A stretch of DNA of 31,633 nucleotides from Christiangramia sp. (lineage in GTDB: Bacteria; Bacteroidota; Bacteroidia; Flavobacteriales; Flavobacteriaceae), in assembly GCA_024635735.1 (NCBI GenBank), contig JAGXII010000107.1:1-31633 (forward strand), given 5' to 3'. The notes under the pieces were generated by a model. It was not told the origin of the DNA and did no database searches. It was given only the letters and a program-made list of their open reading frames with translations. The position numbers and the translations under genes were made by a program. Shown piece after piece: positions 23,646-31,408 of the stretch (position 1 is its first letter; every line of letters starts with the position of its first letter).

Positions 23646-24791
23646 ATGAAATTAAAAAATACCCTACTTATTGTTTTTATTCTTAGCCTGAGTTATACAC
23701 AATTAAAAGCTCAGGGTTGTGTGGCCATCAGACATTTTTCCTCTAGTGCGGGAAATACTCTGGAAAGCAATTTACTAAATGAAGGTGATTTTCAAGTAGG
23801 AATGAACTACAGGTATTTTAGATCCTTTCGACATTTCCGGGGAACCGAGGAAGAACCAGACCGCGTATCCAGCGGAACAGAGGTAGTAAATAATTCCAAT
23901 TCATGGGATTTTATGGTGAATTACGGGATTACCGACAGACTTTATTCCAGTATAATAATTCCTATGGTAATTAATACCAGATCCTCTTTATACGAGCACG
24001 GAAGGGAAGAGCGTCATACAAGCTTTTCAAGAGGTCTTGCTGATATTCGTGTTGGCTTAGGCTATTGGCTTCTTGATCCTTCCAGTCATACAAATGGCAA
24101 TATTGCTTTGGGTGCAGGAATTAAGCTTCCTACCGGCAATTATCAGGCTACAGATATCTTTTATAATATAGGACCGGAAGGTAGTCCGGAAGTTAGACCT
24201 GTAGATCAATCTATTCAACCCGGGGATGGAGGTTTTGGAATAACGCTGGACTTTCAGTTCTATCAAAAAGTGGCAGAAAAACTCTTTGCTTATGGTGGTG
24301 GATTTTATCTTATAAATCCGAGAGAAACCAATGGTATCAGGACCTTTAGGGAAACCTTGAGTCCCATTCTGGAAAATGAATCTATCATGTCGGTTCCAGA
24401 TCAATATTCTATAAGGGCCGGTTTAAATTATACCATCTCAAATTCCTTTTCTACTTCCCTTGGAGCGACTTATGAAGGAGTTCCAGTGGAAGATATCATT
24501 GGGGGCAGCGAAGGTTTCAGGCGACCCGGAAATGTATTGGCAGTAGATCCGGGGATTGCATTTGTCATGAATAATTTTTCGTTAAATCTAAATGTGCCGG
24601 TTGCTGTTCGCAGAGAAAGACCACAAAGTTTAACAGATCTTGAAACCCAGGAATTGACAGGAAATTTTCGTCAGGGAGATGCGGCATTTGCCGATTATTT
24701 AATAAACGTAGGAATCTCGTATAAGATTCCGGGCAATAAAAATAAAATAGAGGAACTCGAGAGTAGCTCTAAAGTTGATTTTAATGGTTAA
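23646..24791 (+). CDS. Outer-membrane beta-barrel protein (transporter-like, MetA-phenol-type)
   Basis: A 381-residue exported protein. The start was placed at ATG 23646, giving a clean signal peptide (MKLKNTLLIVFILSLSYTQ, then LKAQG). The upstream TTG at 23622 would add eight residues and spoil it. The mature chain shows alternating beta-strand pattern throughout (DFQVGMNYRYFRSF, WDFMVNYGITDRLYSSIIIPM, RVGLGYWLL, NIALGAGIKLPTGNY, YSIRAGLNYTISNSFSTSLGATYEG) and fits the barrel family Pfam calls MetA-pathway phenol degradation outer-membrane proteins. No TonB box, plug domain or associated SusD is present. A Cys-rich or metal motif is absent apart from GCVAIRHFSS near the mature N-terminus. 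Divergent from a sensor kinase, which suggests stress-regulated expression. Cargo unknown. Confidence 0.75.
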   Translation: MKLKNTLLIVFILSLSYTQLKAQGCVAIRHFSSSAGNTLESNLLNEGDFQVGMNYRYFRSFRHFRGTEEEPDRVSSGTEVVNNSNSWDFMVNYGITDRLYSSIIIPMVINTRSSLYEHGREERHTSFSRGLADIRVGLGYWLLDPSSHTNGNIALGAGIKLPTGNYQATDIFYNIGPEGSPEVRPVDQSIQPGDGGFGITLDFQFYQKVAEKLFAYGGGFYLINPRETNGIRTFRETLSPILENESIMSVPDQYSIRAGLNYTISNSFSTSLGATYEGVPVEDIIGGSEGFRRPGNVLAVDPGIAFVMNNFSLNLNVPVAVRRERPQSLTDLETQELTGNFRQGDAAFADYLINVGISYKIPGNKNKIEELESSSKVDFNG

Positions 24792-24866
24792 TAAAAGTAA
24801 TTCCTGAGTAGCAGTTAAAGTCCATAACTCCTGCTATTCAGGATTAAGGTTTAGTTTTGGAATAGT

Positions 24867-24923
24867 TTTAAAGCTCACAACACTTATAAAACTTCGAGAA
24901 AGTAAACCTTTTAATAAAAGCTC
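24867..24923 (+). repeat. 57-nt dispersed repeat, copy B
   Basis: Second copy of the repeat at 21366-21422, same orientation, four mismatches, no gaps. It lies 75 nt after the beta-barrel stop. Its last 11 nt form the left arm of the terminator hairpin at 24913-24946. Confidence 0.8.
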
Positions 24924-24952
24924 TGCAATACTGCAGGGCTTTTATTATTTTT
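24913..24952 (+). terminator. Rho-independent terminator after the beta-barrel gene
   Basis: A 15-bp stem (AATAAAAGCTCTGCA with TGCAGGGCTTTTATT, one G-U pair), 4-nt loop ATAC, followed by ATTTTT. It ends transcription from the barrel gene about 25 nt before the next ATG. Because it lies in the leader of the deaminase gene, attenuation of that gene cannot be excluded. Confidence 0.8.
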
Positions 24953-24975
24953 AAGCGTATTAATCCTAAACAAAA

Positions 24976-25413
24976 ATGAATAAGTTTTTAAAAGAGGTGA
25001 TCAATCAGGCTCGTCAGGGCATGGCTGAAGGTGGAATTCCTATAGGCAGCGTTATTGTGTATAAAGGAGAGATTATTGGAGCCGGGCATAATAAAAGAGT
25101 TCAAAAGGGAAGTGCCATTTTACATGGCGAAATGGATGCTTTAGAAAACGCAGGACGGCAGCCGGCATTTGTCTATAAGGAATGTGTTCTCTATACTACC
25201 CTTTCCCCCTGCCCCATGTGTACGGGTGCCATTTTGTTATATAAAATCCCCAAGGTAATAATAGGTGAAAATCAAACCTTTATGGGAGCCGAAGACCTGC
25301 TTCGAAAAAATGGTGTGGAAGTGGAAGTTTTAAACGATAAGGAATGTATTGATATTATGACAGAATTTATTGACAGCAATCCGAAACTCTGGAATGAGGA
25401 TATTGGCGTATAA
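24976..25413 (+). CDS. Cytosine deaminase, yeast FCY1-like (CMP/dCMP deaminase superfamily)
   Basis: A 145-residue zinc hydrolase. Catalytic HGE lies at 50-52 and PCPMC at 78-82, so zinc ligands are H50, C79 and C82, with E52 as proton shuttle. Many blocks match yeast cytosine deaminase Fcy1 as I remember it: EGGIPIGSVIV, GAGHNKRVQKGSAILHGEMDALEN, LYTTLSPCPMCTGAI, VIIGENQTF and the C-terminal LWNEDIG. They include counterparts of its N51, F114, W152 and D155 pocket residues. tRNA adenosine deaminase (TadA) and guanine deaminase share the zinc motifs but not that C-terminus. It would convert cytosine to uracil in pyrimidine salvage. It stands alone, with no cytosine permease beside it, and converges on a glycosyltransferase gene. 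Confidence 0.78.
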   Translation: MNKFLKEVINQARQGMAEGGIPIGSVIVYKGEIIGAGHNKRVQKGSAILHGEMDALENAGRQPAFVYKECVLYTTLSPCPMCTGAILLYKIPKVIIGENQTFMGAEDLLRKNGVEVEVLNDKECIDIMTEFIDSNPKLWNEDIGV

Positions 25414-25455
25414 ATTTAGGTTTTTCCGAAAGATCAATCTTAAGCCGAAGAAGGT

Positions 25456-27084
25456 TTAATAATAGATCTTCCACTTCCCTTCTTCTTTCAGCTGATAATT
25501 ATCCAGATATGGTTTTAGTGAATCAGGCAGATTTCTATTCCGCCGTAGAATGATAATATTATCATTCTTTTTAAGAAATTCCTCAAATCTGTTATAATCC
25601 TCAGGATTTTCAATGTCTATATAAGTTTCTTTATAGGCATCATCCTTTTCAAATAAAACCTCCCTTTTCGCATTAAAATCATCTTTATGTACGGTAATCA
25701 CAGGGCGATCAAGGTAAAACTGAATAGAAGGTAATCTGTAATCATAAACCAGAATATTCCGTACCCCATCCAGTTCCTTGCTCTTAATTTCTTCAGCAAG
25801 TTGCTTGGTAGTGTTGATCATATATGGATTTTGATTCCCTACAAATGCAAAGGCGAGCAACATACAAACTGTGAAAACTACTCCTAATCCCAGAAGTCTG
25901 ATTTCACGGGATTGCTTCGAATATTTGAGAAAATAGAAGCCCCCAATAGCAGCCACAGCGAATAGAATTCCAATAGCCAGGAGGCTTAAAGAAATTACAT
26001 TCATAATCTTCAAAACAGGTAGGGCTATCAGAAAAAGTAGAAATAGCACCAGATACGTGTTTATATAATATTTAAGCCATTTTTCAGAAGTCTCTTTCCA
26101 GAGATATCCTGCTATTACAGCAACGAGTGGATAAACCGGAAGGATATAAAGAATAAGTTTGGAAGAAAACAGAGAAAACAACATGAATATCACTCCGGCC
26201 GACCACAATAAAACTTTCAGGTTTTTCTTATCCTCAGCTTCAATTCCTTTGAACCTTCTAAAGATCATGATTATTGTAAAAATGAACCACGGTATTCCCA
26301 CCATAGGTCCATAAGCAAAGAAGTACCAGAAAGGTTTACTTCTGTGAAAAGTATCGGCATCGAGCGCGCGATCCACAGTGTGTTTCATAAAAAAGTAGTT
26401 CCATAATTCCGGAGTTTCCCTTATAATAACAATAAACCAGGAGGCGGAAACCAGTACGAATAAAAGAAATCCTAAGATATGATGAATCGAAATCCTGAAT
26501 TTGTCTTTATATATAATTTTCCACGGAATAGTGAATGCAAGAACCGGTAGAATTATCACCGGACCTTTTAATAGAAATCCTAATCCCATGAGGAAAAAAC
26601 ATAGGTATAAATAGAATGTTTTTGATTTTAATTTATAAATCAGCCAGGAATATATACTTCCAATCACCACGGTAGTGAGATATGCATCTGTGGTTAAATT
26701 TCTGGTGGCAATAAGAACAATGGGGAATGTAAAAAATATGACTGCAGAGCTAAAAGCGATCTTTTCATTTTTAAATAGAAGCATTGCCAGTTTGAACACG
26801 AGTAAAAGCTGTACGATCAATGCTACCTGTAAAAATATCCTTGCACCAAATTCATTGATTCCGAATATCTTATACCCTACTGCAGTGATCCAGTAAGCAA
26901 GGGGTGGCTTGTGAAAATGCTGGATTTCCATAAGCCTGGGATGAATAAAATCACCCGTCTTCACCATTTCCCGGGGAATTTCAGCATAACGGGCTTCACT
27001 ACTTTCGGTAAGACCCCAACTACCTAATCCAATACTTACAATTACGAATACAAAAAGGAGGAAGAAATAAAATCTGGTTTTCAA
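25456..27084 (-). CDS. ArnT/PMT-like membrane glycosyltransferase (GT-C fold)
   Basis: A 542-residue polytopic enzyme with about 11-12 membrane helices and a C-terminal soluble domain (from about 425). The first periplasmic loop holds the family motif ESSEARYAEIPREMVKTGDFIHP with the catalytic-type acidic residue, then HFHKPPLAYWITA. By family (ArnT, PMT, GT39/GT83) it moves a sugar from a polyprenyl-phosphate donor onto lipid A, protein or a glycan on the periplasmic face. It is monocistronic and divergent from the lipoprotein gene at 27238. It is a distant relative of the protein at 29792-31408. Acceptor and sugar are not determinable. Confidence 0.82.
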   Translation of the reverse strand: MKTRFYFFLLFVFVIVSIGLGSWGLTESSEARYAEIPREMVKTGDFIHPRLMEIQHFHKPPLAYWITAVGYKIFGINEFGARIFLQVALIVQLLLVFKLAMLLFKNEKIAFSSAVIFFTFPIVLIATRNLTTDAYLTTVVIGSIYSWLIYKLKSKTFYLYLCFFLMGLGFLLKGPVIILPVLAFTIPWKIIYKDKFRISIHHILGFLLFVLVSASWFIVIIRETPELWNYFFMKHTVDRALDADTFHRSKPFWYFFAYGPMVGIPWFIFTIIMIFRRFKGIEAEDKKNLKVLLWSAGVIFMLFSLFSSKLILYILPVYPLVAVIAGYLWKETSEKWLKYYINTYLVLFLLFLIALPVLKIMNVISLSLLAIGILFAVAAIGGFYFLKYSKQSREIRLLGLGVVFTVCMLLAFAFVGNQNPYMINTTKQLAEEIKSKELDGVRNILVYDYRLPSIQFYLDRPVITVHKDDFNAKREVLFEKDDAYKETYIDIENPEDYNRFEEFLKKNDNIIILRRNRNLPDSLKPYLDNYQLKEEGKWKIYY

Positions 27085-27194
27085 AATATCGTTTCTTGAT
27101 TTCAGACCTCGAAATTAGGCAAAATTTATTTTTAAAGAATAAAAGAAGCCTTGTTAATTATTAAAATTGAACGAAGAAAAAACAACAAGCTTCG

Positions 27195-27202
27195 TAATTT
27201 TG
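27195..27202 (+). promoter_or_regulatory. TAnnTTTG -7 box before the lipoprotein gene
   Basis: TAATTTTG matches the Bacteroidota -7 consensus exactly, 35 nt before the ATG at 27238. TTG at 27167-27169 is the nearest -33 candidate, but its 25-nt spacing is longer than usual. Support is moderate. Confidence 0.45.
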
Positions 27203-27237
27203 CGTTGAGATTAAACCCAACAAAAAGATCCTACCCC

Positions 27238-27696
27238 ATGAAAAATTTCAAATTAGTTCTCATTCTTTTAGGAATAAGTCTTATCCTCTCGTGTGATAAG
27301 GACAATGACGACATTTCGCTTTCTGCGGTTGAAGCGAATAAACTATCTATGATTGTAAAACAGGGAGAATGGAAAATTTCCAGTTTTGTATTAAACGATG
27401 CTGAACATACGGCATCTTATACCGATTACCTTTTCACTTTTGAAGAAAACAATAACCTTAAAGCTACTTCTTCCACAGATCAGCAAATCGGGACCTGGAG
27501 GGTTAGCAACGATTCAGGAAGTGAATTTGACTCGTATTATGATGTTGATTTTAATCTATTCTTTACCTCTGATAGTAAATTTGGAGAAATAACCAATAAC
27601 TACGATGTGATTTCGGCCACCAATCAGGAGATACGATTAAGCCTACAGGAGAATCAAAATGGAAACACAGGCCTGCTAACTTTTAGCCGCAATTAA
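27238..27696 (+). CDS. Small secreted lipoprotein (lipocalin-like pattern), function unknown
   Basis: A 152-residue lipoprotein. The ATG at 27238 gives a lipoprotein signal (LVLILLGISLILSC) with the lipobox LSC and an acidic +2 region (CDKDNDD), which in Bacteroidota often means export to the outer membrane or cell surface. In-frame sequence upstream of this ATG looks non-coding and overlaps the promoter box. The mature part is rich in beta-strand-like segments (QGEWKISSFVLND, YLFTFEENNNLKATSS, GTWRVSNDSGSEFD, EIRLSLQEN), the pattern of small lipocalin-like extracellular proteins common in flavobacteria. It is monocistronic with its own terminator. No specific family or ligand recognised. Confidence 0.75.
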   Translation: MKNFKLVLILLGISLILSCDKDNDDISLSAVEANKLSMIVKQGEWKISSFVLNDAEHTASYTDYLFTFEENNNLKATSSTDQQIGTWRVSNDSGSEFDSYYDVDFNLFFTSDSKFGEITNNYDVISATNQEIRLSLQENQNGNTGLLTFSRN

Positions 27697-27720
27697 ACCT
27701 TCTATTTTAATAAACAAATT

Positions 27721-27765
27721 AACCCGAACCCGGTTTTAAAACAATCGGTTTCGGGTTTTATATTT
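27721..27765 (+). terminator. Rho-independent terminator after the lipoprotein gene
   Basis: Stem AACCCGAA/TTCGGGTT with inner CCG/CGG pairing, then TTTTATATTT. It starts 25 nt after the lipoprotein stop and lies upstream of the aldo-keto reductase. Confidence 0.8.
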
Positions 27766-27817
27766 CTGCACTTATTTCATTAACTTGCTCTGGCAATTTA
27801 AAATTATAAGAATTAAT

Positions 27818-28813
27818 ATGGAAGAATATACAGCTTCGGAAGAGAGATACAATAAAATGAAATTTCGCCGGTGTGGGAAAAGTGGTATTAAATTACCTCT
27901 TATTTCGCTGGGTTTATGGCACAATTTCGGAGATAATGACGATTTTGAGAACGCGCGAAATATACTCCGCACTGCTTTTGATAATGGGATCACTCATTTC
28001 GATCTTGCAAATAACTATGGCCCTCCATATGGTTCTGCCGAAAAGAATTTCGGAAAGATCTTTAGTCAGGATTTCAAAAAATACAGAGATGAATTAATCA
28101 TTTCTTCTAAGGCAGGCTGGGATATGTGGCCAGGGCCTTACGGTGATTTTGGCTCACGTAAATATTTAATTGCTAGTCTGGACCAGTCATTAAAGCGTAT
28201 GGGCCTAGACTATGTGGATATTTTCTATCACCATCGCCCCGATCCGGAAACGCCTCTTGAAGAGACTATGGGAGCTCTGGACCAGATTGTAAGGCAGGGT
28301 AAAGCTTTGTACGTGGGGATTTCTCAATATAATGCAGAAGATACCGCTAAGGCAGCCAAAATACTTAAAGAGCAAAAAACTCCATTCCTCATTCATCAGC
28401 CAAGATATAATATGATGGACCGCTGGGTAGAAGATGGACTTTTAGATACCCTAGAGAAAATTGGAATTGGGAGTATTGTATTTTCTCCGCTTGAACAGGG
28501 AATCCTTACGTCAAAATATCTTCACGGAATTCCGGAAGATTCCCGTGCCGCAACAGAAGGTAGTTATCTTGATAAATCCCAGATTACAGATGCGGTAGTA
28601 AAACAAGTACAGCAATTAAATGAAATGGCTGAAAAACGTGAGCAGAGTCTTGCGCAAATGGCTGTATCCTGGCTGCTTAAAGATGAGAGAGTCTCTTCTG
28701 TTTTAGTTGGTGTGAGTAAGGTCTCTCAGCTTAAAGATAATATTGAAGCGATAAACAATATTGATTTTACCGCTGAAGAGCTCCGAAAAATAGATGAAAT
28801 CCTAAAAGAATAA
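27818..28813 (+). CDS. Aldo-keto reductase, YghZ/Gpr-like (L-glyceraldehyde 3-phosphate reductase type)
   Basis: A 331-residue NADPH-dependent TIM-barrel reductase of the AKR14/YghZ group. The start was taken at ATG 27818; the TTG at 27785 would add eleven unlikely residues. Diagnostic segments match E. coli YghZ as remembered: RCGKSGIKLPLISLGLWHNFGD, ITHFDLANNYGPPYGSAE (catalytic Asp and Tyr), DELIISSKAGWDMWPGPYG (catalytic Lys), GLDYVDIFYHHRPD and ETPLEETMGALDQIVRQGKALYVGIS, then the cofactor end LKDERVSSVLVGVS. The enzyme detoxifies methylglyoxal-type and other aldehydes. It stands alone and its stop codon is 1 nt from that of manA on the other strand, so the two genes converge with essentially no spacer. 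Confidence 0.88.
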   Translation: MEEYTASEERYNKMKFRRCGKSGIKLPLISLGLWHNFGDNDDFENARNILRTAFDNGITHFDLANNYGPPYGSAEKNFGKIFSQDFKKYRDELIISSKAGWDMWPGPYGDFGSRKYLIASLDQSLKRMGLDYVDIFYHHRPDPETPLEETMGALDQIVRQGKALYVGISQYNAEDTAKAAKILKEQKTPFLIHQPRYNMMDRWVEDGLLDTLEKIGIGSIVFSPLEQGILTSKYLHGIPEDSRAATEGSYLDKSQITDAVVKQVQQLNEMAEKREQSLAQMAVSWLLKDERVSSVLVGVSKVSQLKDNIEAINNIDFTAEELRKIDEILKE

Positions 28814-28814
28814 T

Positions 28815-29786
28815 TTATTGAATATAAACTTCAAGAAGTTCGGCATTATCGGCCTCTAGCTGAATTCTTTTGGTACAGGCCGGGATGAGTAAACTTTGTC
28901 CTTTTTTAAGGGTTTCGGTGTTTTCACCAATACTTATCCTGGTTTGACCTTCTACTGCTATAAAGATCACGAAAGAATCTAAATTCGAATAGTCTTTTTC
29001 TATATTCCCTTTAACCGGAAGATAATTAGTAGTAAAATATTCACAGGAAGCAATCTCTGAAGATTGATTTTCCTCTTTCTTATAATTCAGTTTATAATCG
29101 TCTTTTTTCTCAAAATCAATAGCATCCAATGCTAAAGCAGTATGCAGATCCCTGCTTTTTCCTTCTGAATCTACCCTGTTCCAGTCGTAAATGCGATAAG
29201 TAATATCAGAAGTTTGCTGAATTTCAGCTAAAAGAACTCCCCCGCCAATCGCGTGAACCTTTCCGGTATTTATAAAAACCGAATCTCCCTTTTTTACTTC
29301 TTCAAAATTAAGCAGCTCGGTGATCTTTCCGTTCTCAAGGTATTCCAGATATTCTCGTTTATCCAGATTCTTATTAAAACCAATGTTAAGCCTGGAACCT
29401 TCATCGGCCTGCATTACATACCACATTTCGGTTTTTCCAAAGGAATTATGCCTTTGCTTGGCCAGTTCATCGTTAGGGTGTAACTGTACAGAAAGGTCGG
29501 TCTTGGCGTCTATAAATTTGATAAGAAGTGGAAAATCATCTCCAAACTGTTTATAAATCTCATTTCCTACAAGTTCTCCTTTGTATTCTGAAATTAAGTC
29601 CTTAAGATTTTTCCCTTTTTCCTCACCTTTTTCAACTACCGAAATATTTCCTTCTACTCCGGATATTTCCCAGCTTTCCCCAACCTGCTCGCGGTTCGTG
29701 TTTTTATTGAGTATATTTTTCAGCTTACTTCCACCCCATATTTTATCCTGAAGAATTGGTATAAATTTAATTGGATAATTGATCAT
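28815..29786 (-). CDS. manA: Mannose-6-phosphate isomerase, class I
   Basis: A 323-residue zinc cupin isomerase interconverting mannose 6-phosphate and fructose 6-phosphate. Zinc-site motifs: QLHPND near 102 (Gln, His), FGKTEMWYVM near 115 (Glu) and TGKVHAIGGG near 174 (His). The N-terminus FIPILQDKIWGGSKL and EQVGESWEIS are also typical of the class I form. The length matches the short bacterial type without the extra C-terminal domain of fungal enzymes. It is 5 nt after the ArnT-like gene on the same strand and so co-transcribed with it. It can supply mannose 6-phosphate for GDP-mannose and polyprenyl-phosphate mannose, or drain mannose released by the GH130 system. Confidence 0.93.
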   Translation of the reverse strand: MINYPIKFIPILQDKIWGGSKLKNILNKNTNREQVGESWEISGVEGNISVVEKGEEKGKNLKDLISEYKGELVGNEIYKQFGDDFPLLIKFIDAKTDLSVQLHPNDELAKQRHNSFGKTEMWYVMQADEGSRLNIGFNKNLDKREYLEYLENGKITELLNFEEVKKGDSVFINTGKVHAIGGGVLLAEIQQTSDITYRIYDWNRVDSEGKSRDLHTALALDAIDFEKKDDYKLNYKKEENQSSEIASCEYFTTNYLPVKGNIEKDYSNLDSFVIFIAVEGQTRISIGENTETLKKGQSLLIPACTKRIQLEADNAELLEVYIQ

Positions 29787-29791
29787 TTTAC

Positions 29792-31408
29792 TTAGTTTTT
29801 TCTTATCAAATATAAGTTTCTGTACAGTCTTTCCTTATGGGTGTTCCCAACCGGATTCATATCTATTTCGTCAATTTTTTCAACTTTAAAAGTTGAAAAT
29901 GTATTTTTCATTTCGGCAGTCTCTTCCTGGGTAGCAAGAAGAAGAAATTTGTTTTGTTGAGGAATTTCAAATCCCTCTCCGTTCCATAGCACTTTTATTG
30001 GTCTGCCGTATTCCCAAATTATTTCGGGAGTAAAACCCTTAAATTCATACACCGGCATTGGATCTTTTTCAATGTACATATCCACTTTCCTTATACTTGT
30101 ATACTGCGGATTTACTTCAATCTTATTCGCCATGGGCAGGCCAAAGAATATTATACTAATTATAAACCAGATACTCAAGTAAAACACGTGCTTAAACCTG
30201 TTCCTTCTTAAGTAGAATATCATATAGGCCCCTATAATGAAAAGACAGCATGAAGTTACCACAAACCAGGGCATCACGTCCTGAATTTGTTCCCTAAAAT
30301 AAAGTATTCCTGCAAATGGAAAAACAAGTCCTATAATTGCAATTAGTACAAAATTGAAATAGACCACCCATTTTTCCTTTTTAGGGAGCATATCAAATCG
30401 TCTGAAAAGATATTCTATATAAAATGCGGTATTTATCGCCAGCGGGATTAAAACCGGCAGTAAATAGCGCGATTTCTTTTCAGGAATGATAGACAAGAGG
30501 ACAACCGAAGCTAAAGTCCACCACAAGGTGAATTTATATCCCTGTTTATTAAAAACACGGTTTTTTAAATATGGATATAAAAGACTTACAAAAGCTGGAA
30601 TGGTCCATATGCCGCTTTGGATTACGAAACTCCAGTAATAATAAAACGGACGAACATTATAATCTAACCATCTGCTGGTTTCCTTCTCTGTGATCCTTGA
30701 AACCGCATGAGTATCGAAAAAATACACATATAAACTCCATGATGCCGATAAGACTGCGGCAACGATCAGCATTAATATTAAGGGTTTCCAGATACCTTTA
30801 AATTTTCTGTATTTATATACCGCTCCATAAGCTATTAAAAATGGCAGGAACAACGCATAAATTGAAACCGGGCCTTTACTCAGGAAAGAACATCCAATAA
30901 ATAAACCTGCCAGCCCGGCATTCAGATATCTTTCTTCATCTTCAGAAACCAACTTTATAAAAGCATAAATAGCCATTATTATCCAGGCATGCGTATGAAT
31001 ATCCCACTGCCCGTCTCTACCGGAAAGAAGAATATAAAAAGAAGTTGAGGCAATTAAACCGGAAATAAACGCGAATTTCCTGTGTGCGGTTAATTTTAAT
31101 GCGATCTTATATATAAATACCACGGTAAGAGTTCCCATAATCGCCGAAGGAAGACGCAGGGCGAAAAGGCTTTTCATCCCGAAGATTAGCATGGAAATAG
31201 CAGTCATCCAGGTTGGCAATGGAGGCTTCTCATATCTTGGCTCATTATTCATGGTGGTAAAGAACCAATGTTTGAGATTGATCATTTCCCGCGCCGTAAC
31301 AAAATTCCTGGCTTCCATGATATTCACATAAATAGCATCAAGATTCACGAAAAATATCGCGAGGCAAACCAGCACCAATAAAAGAAGATAATTATCCTTT
31401 AATTTCAT
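29792..31408 (-). CDS. ArnT/PMT-like membrane glycosyltransferase (GT-C fold)
   Basis: A 538-residue polytopic protein with about 11-12 membrane helices and a short soluble C-terminal domain. The first loop carries the family motif MEARNFVTAREMINLKHW, then PRYEKPPLPTWMTA. By family it transfers a polyprenyl-phosphate-linked sugar onto lipid A or another periplasmic acceptor. The ATG overlaps the end of the LAB_N gene by 17 nt, and manA follows after 5 nt: a three-gene operon LAB_N, GT-C, manA. The LAB_N partner is often found with ArnT-like enzymes and polyprenyl-phosphate glycosyltransferases. manA hints that the sugar is mannose-derived, an inference only. Confidence 0.83.
   Translation of the reverse strand: MKLKDNYLLLLVLVCLAIFFVNLDAIYVNIMEARNFVTAREMINLKHWFFTTMNNEPRYEKPPLPTWMTAISMLIFGMKSLFALRLPSAIMGTLTVVFIYKIALKLTAHRKFAFISGLIASTSFYILLSGRDGQWDIHTHAWIIMAIYAFIKLVSEDEERYLNAGLAGLFIGCSFLSKGPVSIYALFLPFLIAYGAVYKYRKFKGIWKPLILMLIVAAVLSASWSLYVYFFDTHAVSRITEKETSRWLDYNVRPFYYYWSFVIQSGIWTIPAFVSLLYPYLKNRVFNKQGYKFTLWWTLASVVLLSIIPEKKSRYLLPVLIPLAINTAFYIEYLFRRFDMLPKKEKWVVYFNFVLIAIIGLVFPFAGILYFREQIQDVMPWFVVTSCCLFIIGAYMIFYLRRNRFKHVFYLSIWFIISIIFFGLPMANKIEVNPQYTSIRKVDMYIEKDPMPVYEFKGFTPEIIWEYGRPIKVLWNGEGFEIPQQNKFLLLATQEETAEMKNTFSTFKVEKIDEIDMNPVGNTHKERLYRNLYLIRKN

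Noticed and set aside
24867..24975. Riboswitch in the leader of the cytosine deaminase
   Set aside because: The strong hairpin with T-run is well explained as the terminator of the upstream beta-barrel gene; half of it belongs to a dispersed repeat and no known aptamer pattern was recognised.
27785..27817. TTG start extending the aldo-keto reductase by 11 residues
   Set aside because: Added residues are not like family N-termini; ATG at 27818 gives the normal start.
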